Source: Lonsdalea populi (GTDB lineage: Bacteria > Pseudomonadota > Gammaproteobacteria > Enterobacterales > Enterobacteriaceae). Taken from it: a stretch of 64,000 nt of DNA. The position numbers and the translations under genes were made by a program. This document shows, piece by piece, positions 50,679 through 61,800 of the stretch. The DNA lies in assembly GCF_015999465.1 (NCBI RefSeq), contig NZ_CP065534.1, positions 3,038,001 to 3,102,000 on the forward strand, given 5' to 3'. Each line of letters opens with the position of its first letter. Position 1 is the stretch's first letter. The notes beneath the pieces were generated by a model that was given only the letters and a program-made list of their open reading frames with translations, did no database searches and had not been told where the DNA came from.

Positions 50679-51527
50679 TTACAGCCAGTAGGCTACACGG
50701 TCACGGCAGCGAGTCATCAGATATTGAGCAAAAGCAAAGCCAACCACCAACAAAGCGATGCTGTAAGCCCATGATAAAGTTGGAACAGCTTCCCCCATAA
50801 TCGGTGCACGAACGATCTCGATTAGGTGATAGAACGGATTATAATCCGCCACCCAACCGCGATCCTTAAGCGCTTCAGTCTGCCACATGACGGGGGTAAC
50901 GAAGAAAAACACCTGAAAAAGATTACCGATGATGGGAGCAACATCTCTGAAACGTGAACACAAAATACCAAAGACTATCCCCGACCAAACCGCATTCAAC
51001 AACACGATAAATAGTCCGGGAATTATCAAGAGGACTTCGAAAGAAAATGTATGTCCAAAGGCGAGCATAAACAGGATAACGACAGGCAAGCTGTGCAAGA
51101 GGATGATAAAATTGCGCCAGGCCATACGGCATACATGCGTAGTCAGCGGCATACGGACCTGCTTGATGATATGACTGGATCCGATAAGACAAGCACACCC
51201 TTCATTCGCTGCGGTGCTGATAAACTGCCATATAACCAACCCTACCCCAAGATATGGCAGGTAAAAGGATATATCCTGACCTAACAACTCTGAATACAGA
51301 AAGCCTAGCGCGCCAACCATAATCAATGTCGTCAATGTGAACCAAAATGGGCCTAAAACAGACCGGCGATAGCGCTGACGGATATCATGCCAGCCCCAAA
51401 TCAGCCAGACATGATATGCCTTGAGGCCCTCAAGCATATCGGTTTTACCGTTATGCTCTTTCCAACCAGAGGGAGCGACATGCTTGTTAGTCGTCTCACT
51501 TGTCAAATTAGTGGTGTGGGGTTTCAT
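50679..51527 (-). CDS. wzm: polysaccharide ABC exporter, membrane subunit
   Basis: 282 residues with a polar N-terminus of about 40 residues and six membrane segments. DIRQRYRRSVLGPFWFTL is the typical cytoplasmic helix of ABC-2 polysaccharide permeases. FFFVTPVMWQ and YNPFYHLIEIVRAP are conserved further on. Its presence, and the absence of wzx and wzy, make this an ABC-transporter-dependent locus. Confidence 0.93.
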   Translation of the reverse strand: MKPHTTNLTSETTNKHVAPSGWKEHNGKTDMLEGLKAYHVWLIWGWHDIRQRYRRSVLGPFWFTLTTLIMVGALGFLYSELLGQDISFYLPYLGVGLVIWQFISTAANEGCACLIGSSHIIKQVRMPLTTHVCRMAWRNFIILLHSLPVVILFMLAFGHTFSFEVLLIIPGLFIVLLNAVWSGIVFGILCSRFRDVAPIIGNLFQVFFFVTPVMWQTEALKDRGWVADYNPFYHLIEIVRAPIMGEAVPTLSWAYSIALLVVGFAFAQYLMTRCRDRVAYWL

Positions 51528-51728
51528 TCAGTTATTGCCTTCAAGATATAAAAATTCGCAGGGTCATCATTGAGGAGTGGCTGGCGAATAATGTCTAACC
51601 CAGCGCATCTTTCATCGGTATGGATTTTAATCACACTTGCCACATTTTCAGACTCGCATGCTCAAGTGCAATAGCACCATCGATAAAAAACCACCCTTCA
51701 ATGTAGATTCAACTTGTTAATTAAATGA

Positions 51729-53102
51729 CTACATTTTCACAAGACGTTCGACAATAGCAACTTTTTCCCACACAAGTTCGGGTACATCGCGACTCTCAAT
51801 ATTCAAACGCAATAACGGTTCAGTATTAGAGGTGCGTACATTTAATCGCCAGCCGTGCATATCCATACTCAATCCATCGATAAGTTCAGTAGATAGCGCT
51901 TCAGTGGAGAATTCACTTTCTATTCTCGCGAGGATAGCGCCGCTATTCGCAACCTTATAGTTTATCTCGCCACTGCAAGGGAATGCTTTAATACGCTGTC
52001 TAACGAGGCTCCCTAAAGCCATCCCCTTCACCGCCACCAACTCAGCCACCAGCAGCCACGGAATCATGCCGCTATCGCAGTAGGCAAAATCACGGAAATA
52101 GTGATGAGCACTCATTTCTCCGCCGTAGATAGCATCTTCTTTGCGCATACGCTCTTTGATGAAAGCGTGCCCGGTTTTCGACATCACCGGAACACCCCCG
52201 GCTTTTTTCACCACATCAATGGTGTTCCAGGTCAAACGCGGATCGTGAATAATCTTGGCGCCCGGTTGCTTCTGCAAGAAAGCCTCAGCCAGAAGGCCAA
52301 CGATATAGTAACCTTCGATAAACTCGGCATGTTCATCGAACAAGAAGCAGCGATCAAAATCGCCATCAAAGGCGATGCCCATATCTGCGCCATGCTCACG
52401 TACAGCATCAGCCGTATCTTTACGGCATTCCGGCAACAACGGATTAGGGATGCCATTAGGGAATGTGCCGTCGGCCTCGTGGTGAACCTTGATGAATTCC
52501 ACCGGCGCTCCCGCCTGCTGGAAACGCTTTTCAATTTCATCAATGACGTGGCCTGCGGCACCGTTGCCTGAGTTAATCACCAGTTTCATCGGGCGCGTGA
52601 AGTTGGCCAGGTCGACATACCCCATCAGATGGTCAACATACTCGTTCAAAACAGAAATCTGCTTATAGCTGCCGCGTTTAGACTCGTCGACCGGGGCAAA
52701 ATTATTCTCTTCGGCGATACGCTGAACATCCCGCAATCCGGTATCGCCGCTAATCGGCTTCGCGTTTTCACGCACCAATTTCATACCGTTATAATTCATT
52801 GGATTATGACTAGCAGTGACTTCAATACCGCCATCAATACCTAAATGAAAAGTAGCAAAGTAGATCTCTTCGGTCCCGCTCATACCAATATCCAGTACGT
52901 CCGTACCCGCATCCCGCAAGCCTCGCGCCAGCGCCTGCTTCAGCGTTTCACTGGTCAGACGGACATCGCCGCCCACAGCAATGGTTTTCGGTTTTAAAAA
53001 CTCACCATAGGCTCTGCCGATACGATACGCGATATCTTCATTCAGCTCTGGACCTAATTCACCGCGAATATCGTAGGCTTTGAAACATGTTAATGCTGAC
53101 AT
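51729..53102 (-). CDS. manB: phosphomannomutase
   Basis: 457 residues; E. coli CpsG/ManB has 456. [11 protein letters not shown] carries the phosphoserine at residue 98. The metal loop is FDGDFDRCF and the sugar loop [12 protein letters not shown]. It makes mannose-1-phosphate for ManC. It lies 22 bases from manC and supplies the GDP-mannose branch to gmd and rmd. Confidence 0.96.
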   Translation of the reverse strand: MSALTCFKAYDIRGELGPELNEDIAYRIGRAYGEFLKPKTIAVGGDVRLTSETLKQALARGLRDAGTDVLDIGMSGTEEIYFATFHLGIDGGIEVTASHNPMNYNGMKLVRENAKPISGDTGLRDVQRIAEENNFAPVDESKRGSYKQISVLNEYVDHLMGYVDLANFTRPMKLVINSGNGAAGHVIDEIEKRFQQAGAPVEFIKVHHEADGTFPNGIPNPLLPECRKDTADAVREHGADMGIAFDGDFDRCFLFDEHAEFIEGYYIVGLLAEAFLQKQPGAKIIHDPRLTWNTIDVVKKAGGVPVMSKTGHAFIKERMRKEDAIYGGEMSAHHYFRDFAYCDSGMIPWLLVAELVAVKGMALGSLVRQRIKAFPCSGEINYKVANSGAILARIESEFSTEALSTELIDGLSMDMHGWRLNVRTSNTEPLLRLNIESRDVPELVWEKVAIVERLVKM

Positions 53103-53124
53103 AAATCCCTTCTTAACGTTTCAG

Positions 53125-54531
53125 TTACTGGTTATTGGCTACATCAATAAAGTCATCGTCACCCAGGTAGGAACCGGATTGGATCTCAAGGAGTTCCAGC
53201 GGAATTTTGCCTGGGTTTTCGAGCGTATGTTGTGAACCTATGGGAATAAAAGTCGATTGGTTTTCCGTTAACAGCAATGTTTTATCTTGGATAGTGACTT
53301 TTGCCGTACCCGAAAGAATGACCCAGTGCTCCGCGCGGTGGTAGTGCATCTGCAGCGGGAAGGACTCGCCCGGCTTCACCGTAATACGGTTGACGTTAAA
53401 ACGGTCGCTCTGAACCACCAGATCGCAACGGCCCCAAGGCCAGTAGGTTTCACGGTGGCGACGATATTCACTACGGCTATTCGCCTTCAGGAATTCAACC
53501 ACGCGTTTCACGTCCTGAACTTCGTTTTTATTGGCGACCAATACGGCATCTTTCGTATTCACGATGACCAGGTTGTCTACGCCGATGGCCGCCACCAGTT
53601 GATCATCGGTATTGATGTAGCAATCCTGGGTGTTATGCAGGAAAGTATCCCCTTGAAGGGAATTGCCCTGCTCATCTTTTTCATTGACTTCCCACAGGGC
53701 AGACCAGGAACCAACATCGCTCCAACCAGCATCTAACGGGATAACCACGGCATCATCTGTCTTCTCCATAACCGCATAGTCCACAGATTCGTCCGGGCAG
53801 GTCATGAAGCACTCTTTGTCGATTTTAATGAAGTCGCTTTGTTTATCTACGCTGGAGATCGCAGTCTGGCAGGCTTCCAGAATATCAGGCCGGAACTTCT
53901 CGAGTTCTTGCAAATAGCGCTTGGCATGGAACATAAACATACCGCTGTTCCAGTAGTATTCACCGCAGCGCAGATAAGCTTCCGCCGTTTCAAGGTCCGG
54001 TTTCTCCACAAAACGCTGCACGCGGAAAGGCGTGTTCTCCTCGCCCGACACCTGTTCGCCACGGTGAATATAGCCATAGCCGGTCTCTGGGCCAGTGGGG
54101 ATAATGCCGAACGTGACCAGACTGCCTGCTTTGGCATACGGAATCGCGTGTTCAACCGCCGTATGAAAGGCAGCTTCGTTTTCCATGATGTGGTCTGCGG
54201 CGAGTACCAGCAGGATGGGGTCATCCCCCGCAGAAACCGCATTCAACGCCGCCAGCGCTATCGCTGGCGCCGTATTACGTCCTACGGGTTCAAGGATAAT
54301 GTTGCTGGAGAGCTTGTTCACCTGTCGCAGTTGCTCTGCAACCAGGAATCGGTGTTCTTCGTTACAGATAACCATCGGGTCGCGCGTCTGGATGCCATCA
54401 AGACGGTTCACCGTCTCCTGCAGCATGGAGTTTTTCCCATGTAGGCAAATGAATTGTTTGGGATAAAGTTCACGAGAAAGTGGCCATAAACGGCTTCCGG
54501 TTCCACCGGCCATAATCACTGGAAGTAGCAT
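53125..54531 (-). CDS. manC: mannose-1-phosphate guanylyltransferase (with isomerase domain)
   Basis: 468 residues. The nucleotidyltransferase motif [19 protein letters not shown] is at 9-27. The C-terminal cupin part (about 345-465) has [18 protein letters not shown], the type II phosphomannose isomerase region. It makes GDP-mannose from mannose-1-phosphate and GTP. A candidate promoter lies in the AT-rich gap just upstream. Confidence 0.96.
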   Translation of the reverse strand: MLLPVIMAGGTGSRLWPLSRELYPKQFICLHGKNSMLQETVNRLDGIQTRDPMVICNEEHRFLVAEQLRQVNKLSSNIILEPVGRNTAPAIALAALNAVSAGDDPILLVLAADHIMENEAAFHTAVEHAIPYAKAGSLVTFGIIPTGPETGYGYIHRGEQVSGEENTPFRVQRFVEKPDLETAEAYLRCGEYYWNSGMFMFHAKRYLQELEKFRPDILEACQTAISSVDKQSDFIKIDKECFMTCPDESVDYAVMEKTDDAVVIPLDAGWSDVGSWSALWEVNEKDEQGNSLQGDTFLHNTQDCYINTDDQLVAAIGVDNLVIVNTKDAVLVANKNEVQDVKRVVEFLKANSRSEYRRHRETYWPWGRCDLVVQSDRFNVNRITVKPGESFPLQMHYHRAEHWVILSGTAKVTIQDKTLLLTENQSTFIPIGSQHTLENPGKIPLELLEIQSGSYLGDDDFIDVANNQ

Positions 54532-54905
54532 TTTGCGTTGTAACCTTCTATATATCTTTAAATAATTTATATAATTTTATGCAGAAAATAATCAAACACG
54601 CTTTCCACTCTCACTCATCTTTCTCTGCGCAAATTCCAACCCTCTGCTCTATGCATTAGGTCAACGCCCTGTGCAAACAAGATAGAAAGATCGCATCAAC
54701 AAGCATAGTCACTACTATCCGAGACCGACAATGTCGAAAGATATTATTGAGCCTTGTTTTATCAATAAATACACGCTTATAGCTTAACCTCTCAGCACAG
54801 GGCACGAACAGCACAATATGAAGAGAGATTAAGGCGCTTAAACTCTACATCAAGAAAAAATTTCATATAAAAACAAAAATATAAAAGCAGTCTTCATATA
54901 AAAAA
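54532..54905. other. AT-rich gap between rfbC and manC
   Basis: 374 bp with no gene. Much more AT-rich than the coding DNA on either side. It carries the candidate promoter at 54568-54595. It may mark the join of two imported blocks. Confidence 0.5.
54568..54595 (-). promoter_or_regulatory. candidate sigma-70 promoter for manC
   Basis: On the minus strand TTGATT and TATATA are 16 bases apart, about 40 bases before the manC start. Judged by eye in an AT-rich context, where such matches also arise by chance. Confidence 0.35.
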
Positions 54906-55454
54906 TCACAACAAAACGTTTTCCCGGAGCGTCTTCGCCTGTTCATCTTTTGCGGACAGCACGACATTGCCGTTTTGGATCGGCCAGTCGATGCCGATAG
55001 CGCTGTCATTCCATAAAATGGAATGTTCTGCGGCAGGATTGTAGTAATCGGTACATTTATAGACGAACTCGGCCTCTTCGCTGGTCACATAAAACCCGTG
55101 AGCGAACCCTTCCGGGACCCAGAGCTGGCGTTTGTTTTCAGCGGAAAGGAAAGTGCCGACCCATTGGCCGAATGTCGACGAGCCTTTGCGAATATCGACT
55201 GCGACATCAAAGACTTCCCCTGATACCACGCGAACCAGCTTACCTTGAGTGTTTTCCGTCTGGTAATGCAATCCGCGCAGGATGCCCTGTCGCGACTTGG
55301 AATGGTTGTCCTGAACAAATGAGCAAGGCCGCTTGGCGACCTGCTCCTCGAATTTTTTCTGCTGCCAGGTTTCCACAAAAAACCCGCGCTCGTCACCGAA
55401 TACCGCAGGCTCAATAATTTTCACATCAGGTATAGCCGTATCGATTATTTTCAT
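54906..55454 (-). CDS. rfbC: dTDP-4-dehydrorhamnose 3,5-epimerase
   Basis: 182 residues from ATG 55454; the frame is open upstream into rfbD but homology starts here. GDERGFFVETW, LRGLHYQ (catalytic His) and WVPEGFAHGFYV are the family motifs. It acts third in dTDP-L-rhamnose synthesis. It is last in the rfbBADC run, four bases from rfbD. Confidence 0.96.
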   Translation of the reverse strand: MKIIDTAIPDVKIIEPAVFGDERGFFVETWQQKKFEEQVAKRPCSFVQDNHSKSRQGILRGLHYQTENTQGKLVRVVSGEVFDVAVDIRKGSSTFGQWVGTFLSAENKRQLWVPEGFAHGFYVTSEEAEFVYKCTDYYNPAAEHSILWNDSAIGIDWPIQNGNVVLSAKDEQAKTLRENVLL

Positions 55455-55458
55455 AAGA

Positions 55459-56331
55459 TCACTTATACGCTTGAATATTGTTGAGGGCGGATTGCCAGTC
55501 GCTGGGAGCGATACCAAACTGTCGTTGGATCTTGTGACAATTCAGTCGGGAGTTGGCCGGTCTTTTGGCACGGGTGGGATATTCGGAGGTCGAAATAGAG
55601 TTCAACGTCGGCAGAGACGTCAGTAATGCCGCCTTGCCCGCCTGCTCGAAAATAGCCTGCGCAAACTCAAACCAGCTGACATGCGGCGTCCCGGAGAAAT
55701 GATAGACGCCCCACTCGGGCGTGTTGCCGGCTTCGATAAATTCCACCATGCGGATCAACGCCGCGGCAATATCGCCGGCGTAGGTGGGCCCCCCCACTTG
55801 ATCGCCGACGATGCTGAGCGCATCCCGGGTTGCGCCCAGGCGCAGCATGGTTTTGACGAAATTATTGCCGTGTTCGCCGAACACCCAGGCGGTACGCAGG
55901 ATCAAATAGCGGTCGGCCGCTTCGGCGACGGCGTACTCGCCGGCGAGCTTGCTTTTGCCATAGATCCCTTGCGGACCCACGGGCATCTCTTCACTGTAAA
56001 TTTGGTCGCTTTCACCATCGAACACGTAGTCGGTCGAGATATGCAACATGACGGCGCCGACCTGTTTTGCGGCCTCGGCCAGATAGGCCGGACCGTCGCG
56101 GTTGATGGTATAGGACGGCGCGATGTCATCTTCGGCCTTATCCACCGCCGTATGTGCTGCGGCGTTGATAATGTAATCCGGTTGAAACTGCTCCACCTTG
56201 CGCATGACGGCATAATGGTCAGTAATGTCCAGTTCGTCGCGGTCAACGGCCAGCAGCTCGGCCTTACCCTCCAACTGAGCGACCAGGCTCTGTCCTACCT
56301 GTCCCCGACTGCCGGTAATCAAAATTTTCAT
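55459..56331 (-). CDS. rfbD: dTDP-4-dehydrorhamnose reductase
   Basis: 290 residues. GSRGQVGQSL is the NADPH-binding loop, STDYVFDG carries the catalytic Thr, and YGKSK is the YxxxK motif. It makes dTDP-L-rhamnose in the last step. Between rfbA and rfbC in the same transcript. Confidence 0.96.
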   Translation of the reverse strand: MKILITGSRGQVGQSLVAQLEGKAELLAVDRDELDITDHYAVMRKVEQFQPDYIINAAAHTAVDKAEDDIAPSYTINRDGPAYLAEAAKQVGAVMLHISTDYVFDGESDQIYSEEMPVGPQGIYGKSKLAGEYAVAEAADRYLILRTAWVFGEHGNNFVKTMLRLGATRDALSIVGDQVGGPTYAGDIAAALIRMVEFIEAGNTPEWGVYHFSGTPHVSWFEFAQAIFEQAGKAALLTSLPTLNSISTSEYPTRAKRPANSRLNCHKIQRQFGIAPSDWQSALNNIQAYK

Positions 56332-56351
56332 TCTGGCTCCTGAATATCCGG

Positions 56352-57215
56352 TCAGTTAAGTAGGTTCATAAGATAGCGGCCGTACTGATTTTTCATCATC
56401 GGATCGGCCAACGTCGCCAGTTGCTGACTGGAGAGCCAGCCGTTGCGCCAGGCGATCTCTTCCAGACAGGCAACCTGCAGGCCTTGCACATTTTCAATGG
56501 TCTGCACAAAGGACGACGCGTCGTGCAGGCTTTCATGCGTCCCCGTATCCAGCCATGCAAAGCCGCGCCCGAACAGCTCGACATTCAGCGAATCATCATC
56601 GAGATACATCTGGTTAATAGAGGTGATTTCCAGCTCGCCGCGATGGGAAGGCTTCACCTGCTTGGCGAAATCCACCACGCGGTTGTCGTAGAAATAGAGC
56701 CCGGTAATGGCGTAGTTAGATTTAGGCTTAGTCGGTTTTTCTTCGATGGAAACAACTTTCATATTCTTATCGAACTCAACCACGCCGAAGCGCTCAGGGT
56801 CTTTTACCTGATAGCCGAACACGGTCGCGCCATGTTTTTTAGCCGCGGCATTCGCCAACATGCGGCTGAAAGACTGGCCGTAGAAGATATTGTCGCCCAG
56901 CACCAGACTGCAACGATCGTCTCCAATAAAGGATTCACCGATAATGAACGCCTGCGCCAGACCGTCTGGGCTCGGCTGTACCGCATAATCGATGTGGATG
57001 CCGAAATTGGAACCATCACCCAACAGGCGGCGAAAGGCCTCGTTATCTTCCGGCGTCGTGATAATCAGAATTTCCCGGATCCCCGCCAGCATCAGCGTGG
57101 AGAGCGGATAGTAGATCATCGGCTTGTTGTACACCGGCAGCAGTTGCTTAGACACGCCGCGCGTGAGGGGGTAAAGACGCGTGCCGGACCCGCCGGCCAG
57201 AATAATGCCTTTCAT
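56352..57215 (-). CDS. rfbA: glucose-1-phosphate thymidylyltransferase
   Basis: 287 residues. [26 protein letters not shown] spans residues 8-33, given here as the family nucleotidyltransferase motif. Also GDNIFYGQ and [12 protein letters not shown]. It makes dTDP-glucose, the first step of the pathway. It overlaps the rfbB stop by four bases. Confidence 0.96.
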   Translation of the reverse strand: MKGIILAGGSGTRLYPLTRGVSKQLLPVYNKPMIYYPLSTLMLAGIREILIITTPEDNEAFRRLLGDGSNFGIHIDYAVQPSPDGLAQAFIIGESFIGDDRCSLVLGDNIFYGQSFSRMLANAAAKKHGATVFGYQVKDPERFGVVEFDKNMKVVSIEEKPTKPKSNYAITGLYFYDNRVVDFAKQVKPSHRGELEITSINQMYLDDDSLNVELFGRGFAWLDTGTHESLHDASSFVQTIENVQGLQVACLEEIAWRNGWLSSQQLATLADPMMKNQYGRYLMNLLN

Positions 57216-58282
57216 GATGCCTCTCCCATACCCAGGCGCTCACGCGCATAGGAGCCATCCTGAACGCGGCTCCACCACTCCCGGTGAGTCAAATACCACT
57301 CCACCGTTTTACGAATCCCGGACTCGAATGTTTCCTGCGGCTTCCAGCCCAGTTCGCGCGCAATTTTGCTCGCGTCGATGGCGTAGCGCACGTCATGGCC
57401 GGGTCGGTCTTTCACATAGGTAATCAGGTCCTGGTACTGCTTGATCCCCTCCGGCTTGTTCGGCACCCGTTCTTCCAGCAACGCGCAGATCGTTTTCACC
57501 ACGTCGATGTTGGCTTTCTCATTATGGCCGCCGATGTTGTAGGTTTCCCCGACTTCGCCGGTGGTCACTACGGTATAAAGCGCTCGGGCATGGTCTTCCA
57601 CAAACAGCCAGTCGCGGATCTGCATGCCGTCGCCATAGACCGGCAGCGGTTTGCCTTCCAAAGCGTTCAGAATCATCAGCGGGATCAGTTTCTCTGGGAA
57701 ATGATAGGGACCGTAGTTGTTGGAACAGTTAGTGACGATCGTGGGCAGACCGTAGGTCCGCTGCCAGGCCCGCACCAGATGATCGCTGGAGGCTTTCGAG
57801 GCGGAATAAGGGCTGCTGGGCGCATACGAGGTCGTTTCGGTAAACAGATCGTCCACGCCTTCCAGATCGCCATAAACCTCATCGGTAGAGATATGGTGGA
57901 AACGGAAACGTGATTTTTCCGCTTCTTTGAGCGACAGCCAATAGGCGCGAGCGGCTTCGAGCAGCGTGTACGTCCCGACAATGTTCGTCTCAATGAACGC
58001 GGCCGGACCGTCGATGGAGCGGTCAACGTGCGATTCCGCGGCCAGGTGCATGACCGCATCAGGGCGGTGACTCTGAAAAATATCGTCCAGCGCGGCGCGA
58101 TCGCAGATATCTGCTTGAACAAAGGCATAACGCTCGTGGCCTTCAACCTCTGTTAACGATTCCAGATTCCCAGCGTAGGTCAGCTTATCTACATTAACCA
58201 CGGCGTCCGAGGTGTTGCTGATGATGTGGCGAACGACGGCAGAACCGATAAAGCCTGCACCGCCTGTAACCAATATTTTCAT
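57212..58282 (-). CDS. rfbB: dTDP-glucose 4,6-dehydratase
   Basis: 356 residues from ATG 58282. The open frame runs 114 bases further up, across the ops element, but Rossmann motif TGGAGFIG at residue 7 and GGGA upstream fix this start. STDEVYGDL and YSASKA (YxxxK) are the catalytic motifs. It is the first gene of the long minus-strand operon and of the dTDP-L-rhamnose set. Confidence 0.96.
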   Translation of the reverse strand: MKILVTGGAGFIGSAVVRHIISNTSDAVVNVDKLTYAGNLESLTEVEGHERYAFVQADICDRAALDDIFQSHRPDAVMHLAAESHVDRSIDGPAAFIETNIVGTYTLLEAARAYWLSLKEAEKSRFRFHHISTDEVYGDLEGVDDLFTETTSYAPSSPYSASKASSDHLVRAWQRTYGLPTIVTNCSNNYGPYHFPEKLIPLMILNALEGKPLPVYGDGMQIRDWLFVEDHARALYTVVTTGEVGETYNIGGHNEKANIDVVKTICALLEERVPNKPEGIKQYQDLITYVKDRPGHDVRYAIDASKIARELGWKPQETFESGIRKTVEWYLTHREWWSRVQDGSYARERLGMGEAS

Positions 58283-58358
58283 AGTAAGAAATCCCAAAAA
58301 GAAATGACTAACCTTAGCGATTGCAAGGCTCTGAAGCCGACGATCCATGAATTTCAGG

Positions 58359-58370
58359 CACGCTACCGCC
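58359..58370 (-). promoter_or_regulatory. ops element (JUMPstart core), RfaH recruitment site
   Basis: The minus strand reads GGCGGTAGCGTG, a perfect match to the ops sequence. It is preceded by AAGCCTAAG, close to the JUMPstart consensus. It lies 77 bases before the rfbB start. In enterobacteria ops pauses RNA polymerase and loads RfaH, which lets long surface-polysaccharide operons be read to the end. Confidence 0.92.
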
Positions 58371-58827
58371 CTTAGGCTTTCTCCTAAAGACATCACTTGC
58401 CGCTTGACTGTTTTCTTCCTGGGGTTCTTTTAGCGTAATGAGGCGAGTTAAAAGTGGTGGCATTCTACATGCCCGAATACTCAAGGTGTAGTGACTCCTG
58501 CAGGAAGACCGCCAAAAACAGTCAATTTTTTTCTCCTTCATATTCACTCTTCTGTTGGCAGGAATCGACTCTAACAATGAATGGCAAAGGCAATAAATAA
58601 GCATTCTCTGTAATTGCTCACGAATAGAATATTAACGCTTCTCAGCCGTCTACACCCGCCTGCGACGGTAGTCACCATATAGCATAGTGCAGTCAGGTAA
58701 ACGGTCGCTGAAGGGACGTTTACAGGGGGAAACCCTGGGTTCATCTGGTTGACAATAGCGGATTTCTGGCCCATTGAGAGGCTGGCAGACGTCCCGAAAA
58801 AGGCACAAAAAGAGGAAGGAGTAAGCA

Positions 58828-58867
58828 GGAAAAGGCCCGCCCAAAGGAAAATCCCTTCAGGCGGGCC
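58828..58867 (-). terminator. rho-independent terminator of the NRPS gene
   Basis: On the minus strand GGCCCGCC (58860-58867) pairs with GGCGGGCC (58834-58841), followed by TTTT. It lies about 17 bases past the NRPS stop. Confidence 0.85.
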
Positions 58868-58883
58868 GGTCAACGAACGAGAA

Positions 58884-61800
58884 CTATCGGCGTAATAACT
58901 CGCTTAAGGCCTGGACGCAGGGTGACGTCAGCAGTTCAATATGGTTGCCTTCGCCACAGACACCACGCAACGTCGGCACCACCGCCTGCCAATCAGACAG
59001 CAGCTCAGGGGACGCTTCTTTCGCCATCACCAGAACCGGCGCCGTCGAAGGCAAGGCCGTGGGTCGGTAAGCGGTACGGATGTTGGTTGAGAAAACTCGA
59101 TAAATCCCCGCCAGAGCCGACACCTTGGTCTGTTTCGGCAATATCCCCCGAGCGACCAGACGCTCCAGCATGACCTCCAACCGACGAGGCAGCGTCAGAC
59201 TGGCAAGGCGCTCTTCCGTGAGTTCCAGAGAACATCCTCTCATTTCGAAAAGCTCAGCCAACGACATCAGCGCCTGGATATCCGTATACTCCCGAGTTCC
59301 AGGCTCGGGCGCATCGGAGTCGACCAGCACCAGCGATGCCGGCATTATTCCCGCCGCCTCCAGTCTGGCCGCCAGTTCCAACGCGACCCAGCCACCGAAC
59401 GAATGCCCCAAGAGATGCACGGTCTCCGTCAGAGGGTAACGGCTCAGCGCCTGCTGGTAGCACGCCGCGGCCTCCTCCACGCTTGTGTGGGGCACTTCGT
59501 TGTCCCATAGCCCGCGCGGTTGCAGTCCCAGCACCGCCCAGTCGCCGGGCAGCGTCTGCACCAGTTCTTTAAAAGCGAACACGTTATCGCCCGCACCCGG
59601 AATACACAGCAGCGTCGGCCCGGCCCCGCTCCCAGCCTGCAGCACCACTAAGGGATCGTCGCTGCACTTCCGCTGTGAGCGGCAGGTCTGCAATGCTGCG
59701 CTAATCGCCTTGCCGACCTCCTGCACATAAGGCTCCGAGACTAAGCGCCGATGGTCGCCGGGCACCGGAATTCGGTGGATGTCCGACGTCGGCAGCACGC
59801 GATCCCAGCCAAGATAACGCCCGCCCTCGGCCGCCTCATCCTGAGCGATAAACAGATGCAGCATCAGCGGCAACGTCGGCGCCCGATACTGCGCTCGCAG
59901 CAATGCCAACCGGTGGCACAGCCAGCCACGGTAATAATCCGGCGACCAGTCCGCCGGGAAAATCCCCGCCTCGCGCCCGATATCATAATGATCTTCCAGC
60001 CTTCCCCGCCGCGCCCGCGCGATGGCATCAGGGGGGACAGCCACGGCGCCATCGGCGATAGCGTCCAAATCGCCGCGTACCAGAAACGCCAGCATCTCCT
60101 CCTCGTCGGTCATCGCCAACAGTTCATCCAACGGAACGACGAATCCCTGCGGCGAGTCCGGCAGCCGAGTGTCCAGCATGCCCAGAAATTCCACCGGCTG
60201 ATCCTGCCCCAGCAGCTGCGCCGCTATCTCATATGCCAGCGTACCGCCAAACGACCATCCGAGCAGCCGATAAGGCCCCTCGGGCTGAGCCGCGCGGATA
60301 ATCCGGACATAGCGTGCCGCAGCGGCCTCCAGCGTCGCGAAAGGCGGCTGACTGCAATCCGGCCCTGGCAGCCCGTAGACCGGAATATCCTCGGTAATGC
60401 AGGCGGTCAACAACGGCCCATAAAACAGTTCGCCGCTGGCTTCCGGCACAATGAACAGCGGCCGCTGTTCTCCCGTCGCGCGAAACGCGACGGCCCGATC
60501 GTGTCCGCGTTCCACCTGCGGGCTTTGGCTCTGCGCCGCCAGCGCCTGCAATTGCGGCGACGAAAACAGCGAGGATAGCGTCAGATGCACGCCCTGCCGC
60601 CGCGCATCATTGACAAGCCGCAGGGCCAGCAGAGAATGGCCGCCCAAGGCAAAAAAGTCGTCATAGCGGCTCACCTGCTCCACACCCAGCAAACGCTGCC
60701 AGATCGCCGCCAACGCGCATTCGATGTGCCCTTGCGGCGCTTCATAACCGCACCGCGCTCGCGCGCTGTCGTCCGGCTCAGGCAGCGCGGCGCGGTTCAC
60801 TTTCCCATTGGGGGTCAGCGGCATATTCTCCAGCCGCACATAGGCGGAAGGCACCATATAGGCGGGCAGGCGCGCGCCGATCCGCGCCTGCAACGAGGCG
60901 ATGTCGACCTCCGGCTCGGATGCGGTGAAATAGGCCACCAGCTGTTTTTCCTGAGTGGCCGTCGTCCGCACTATCACCACGGCCTGCGATACCTCGTCCA
61001 GCGCCTGTAGCGCCGCCGCAATCTCTTCGGGTTCGATGCGAAAACCGCGAATCTTCACCTGAAAGTCATTGCGTCCCATGAACTCGATATTGCCGTCGGA
61101 CAGCCAGCGCCCCAGATCGCCGGTCTTGTACATCCGCGCCCCCGGTTCGTTCGAGAAGGGATCGGGCAGGAAGCGCTCGGTCGTCTGCTCGTCCAGATTC
61201 AGATAGCCGCGCGCGACGCCGGCACCACCGATATATAGCTCGCCGCTCACGCCGACAGGCACCGGTTGGCGATAACGATCGAGGATATAGATCGTGGTAT
61301 TGGCGATCGGCCGACCGATCGGCATGCTCCCCGTTCCGGGATCCGCGTCGTTCATGCGGAAAGCCGTAGCGTAGGTGGTCGTCTCCGTCGGCCCATACAT
61401 ATGCAGGAAGTTCTGCGGCGGCCCGACGCGCAGCACCCGGCGTACAAACGTCAGATCGAGCGATTCGCCGCCGACCATCAGGTAACGCAGACCGGGAAGC
61501 ACCGGTTGCAGCGTGTCGGCATATTGGTTGAACAGCGCGATAGTCATAAAGACGGTATCGACCCGCTGTCGCTGGAGTTCGGCCGCGAAGCGCACAGGAT
61601 CAAGCACCGTATCCTGACTAAACAGCACGATGCAGCCGCCGTTAAGCAAGGGGCCCCATATCTCCATCGTACTGGCGTCGAACGCCGGATTGGCAAGGCA
61701 AGCCACGCGATCGCTCTGGCGGAAATCCGCGTAGCCGTTGTTGATGACCAGCTTCACGATATTGCGGTGTTCAACCATCACGCCTTTCGGGCGACCGGTC

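Larger units (their letters stand above)
58283..58883. other. promoter and leader region of the polysaccharide operon, plus NRPS terminator
   Basis: 601 bp without a gene. It holds the ops/JUMPstart element near the rfbB side and the NRPS terminator near 58850. A promoter for the operon should lie between about 58400 and 58650, but I cannot choose one. Confidence 0.6.

Noticed and set aside
56421..57251. Plus-strand frame (276 codons) opposite rfbA
   Set aside because: Antisense shadow; rfbA motifs are complete on the other strand.
59751..60578. Plus-strand frames opposite the NRPS
   Set aside because: Arg-rich translations without motifs, opposite a well-supported thioesterase and carrier region.
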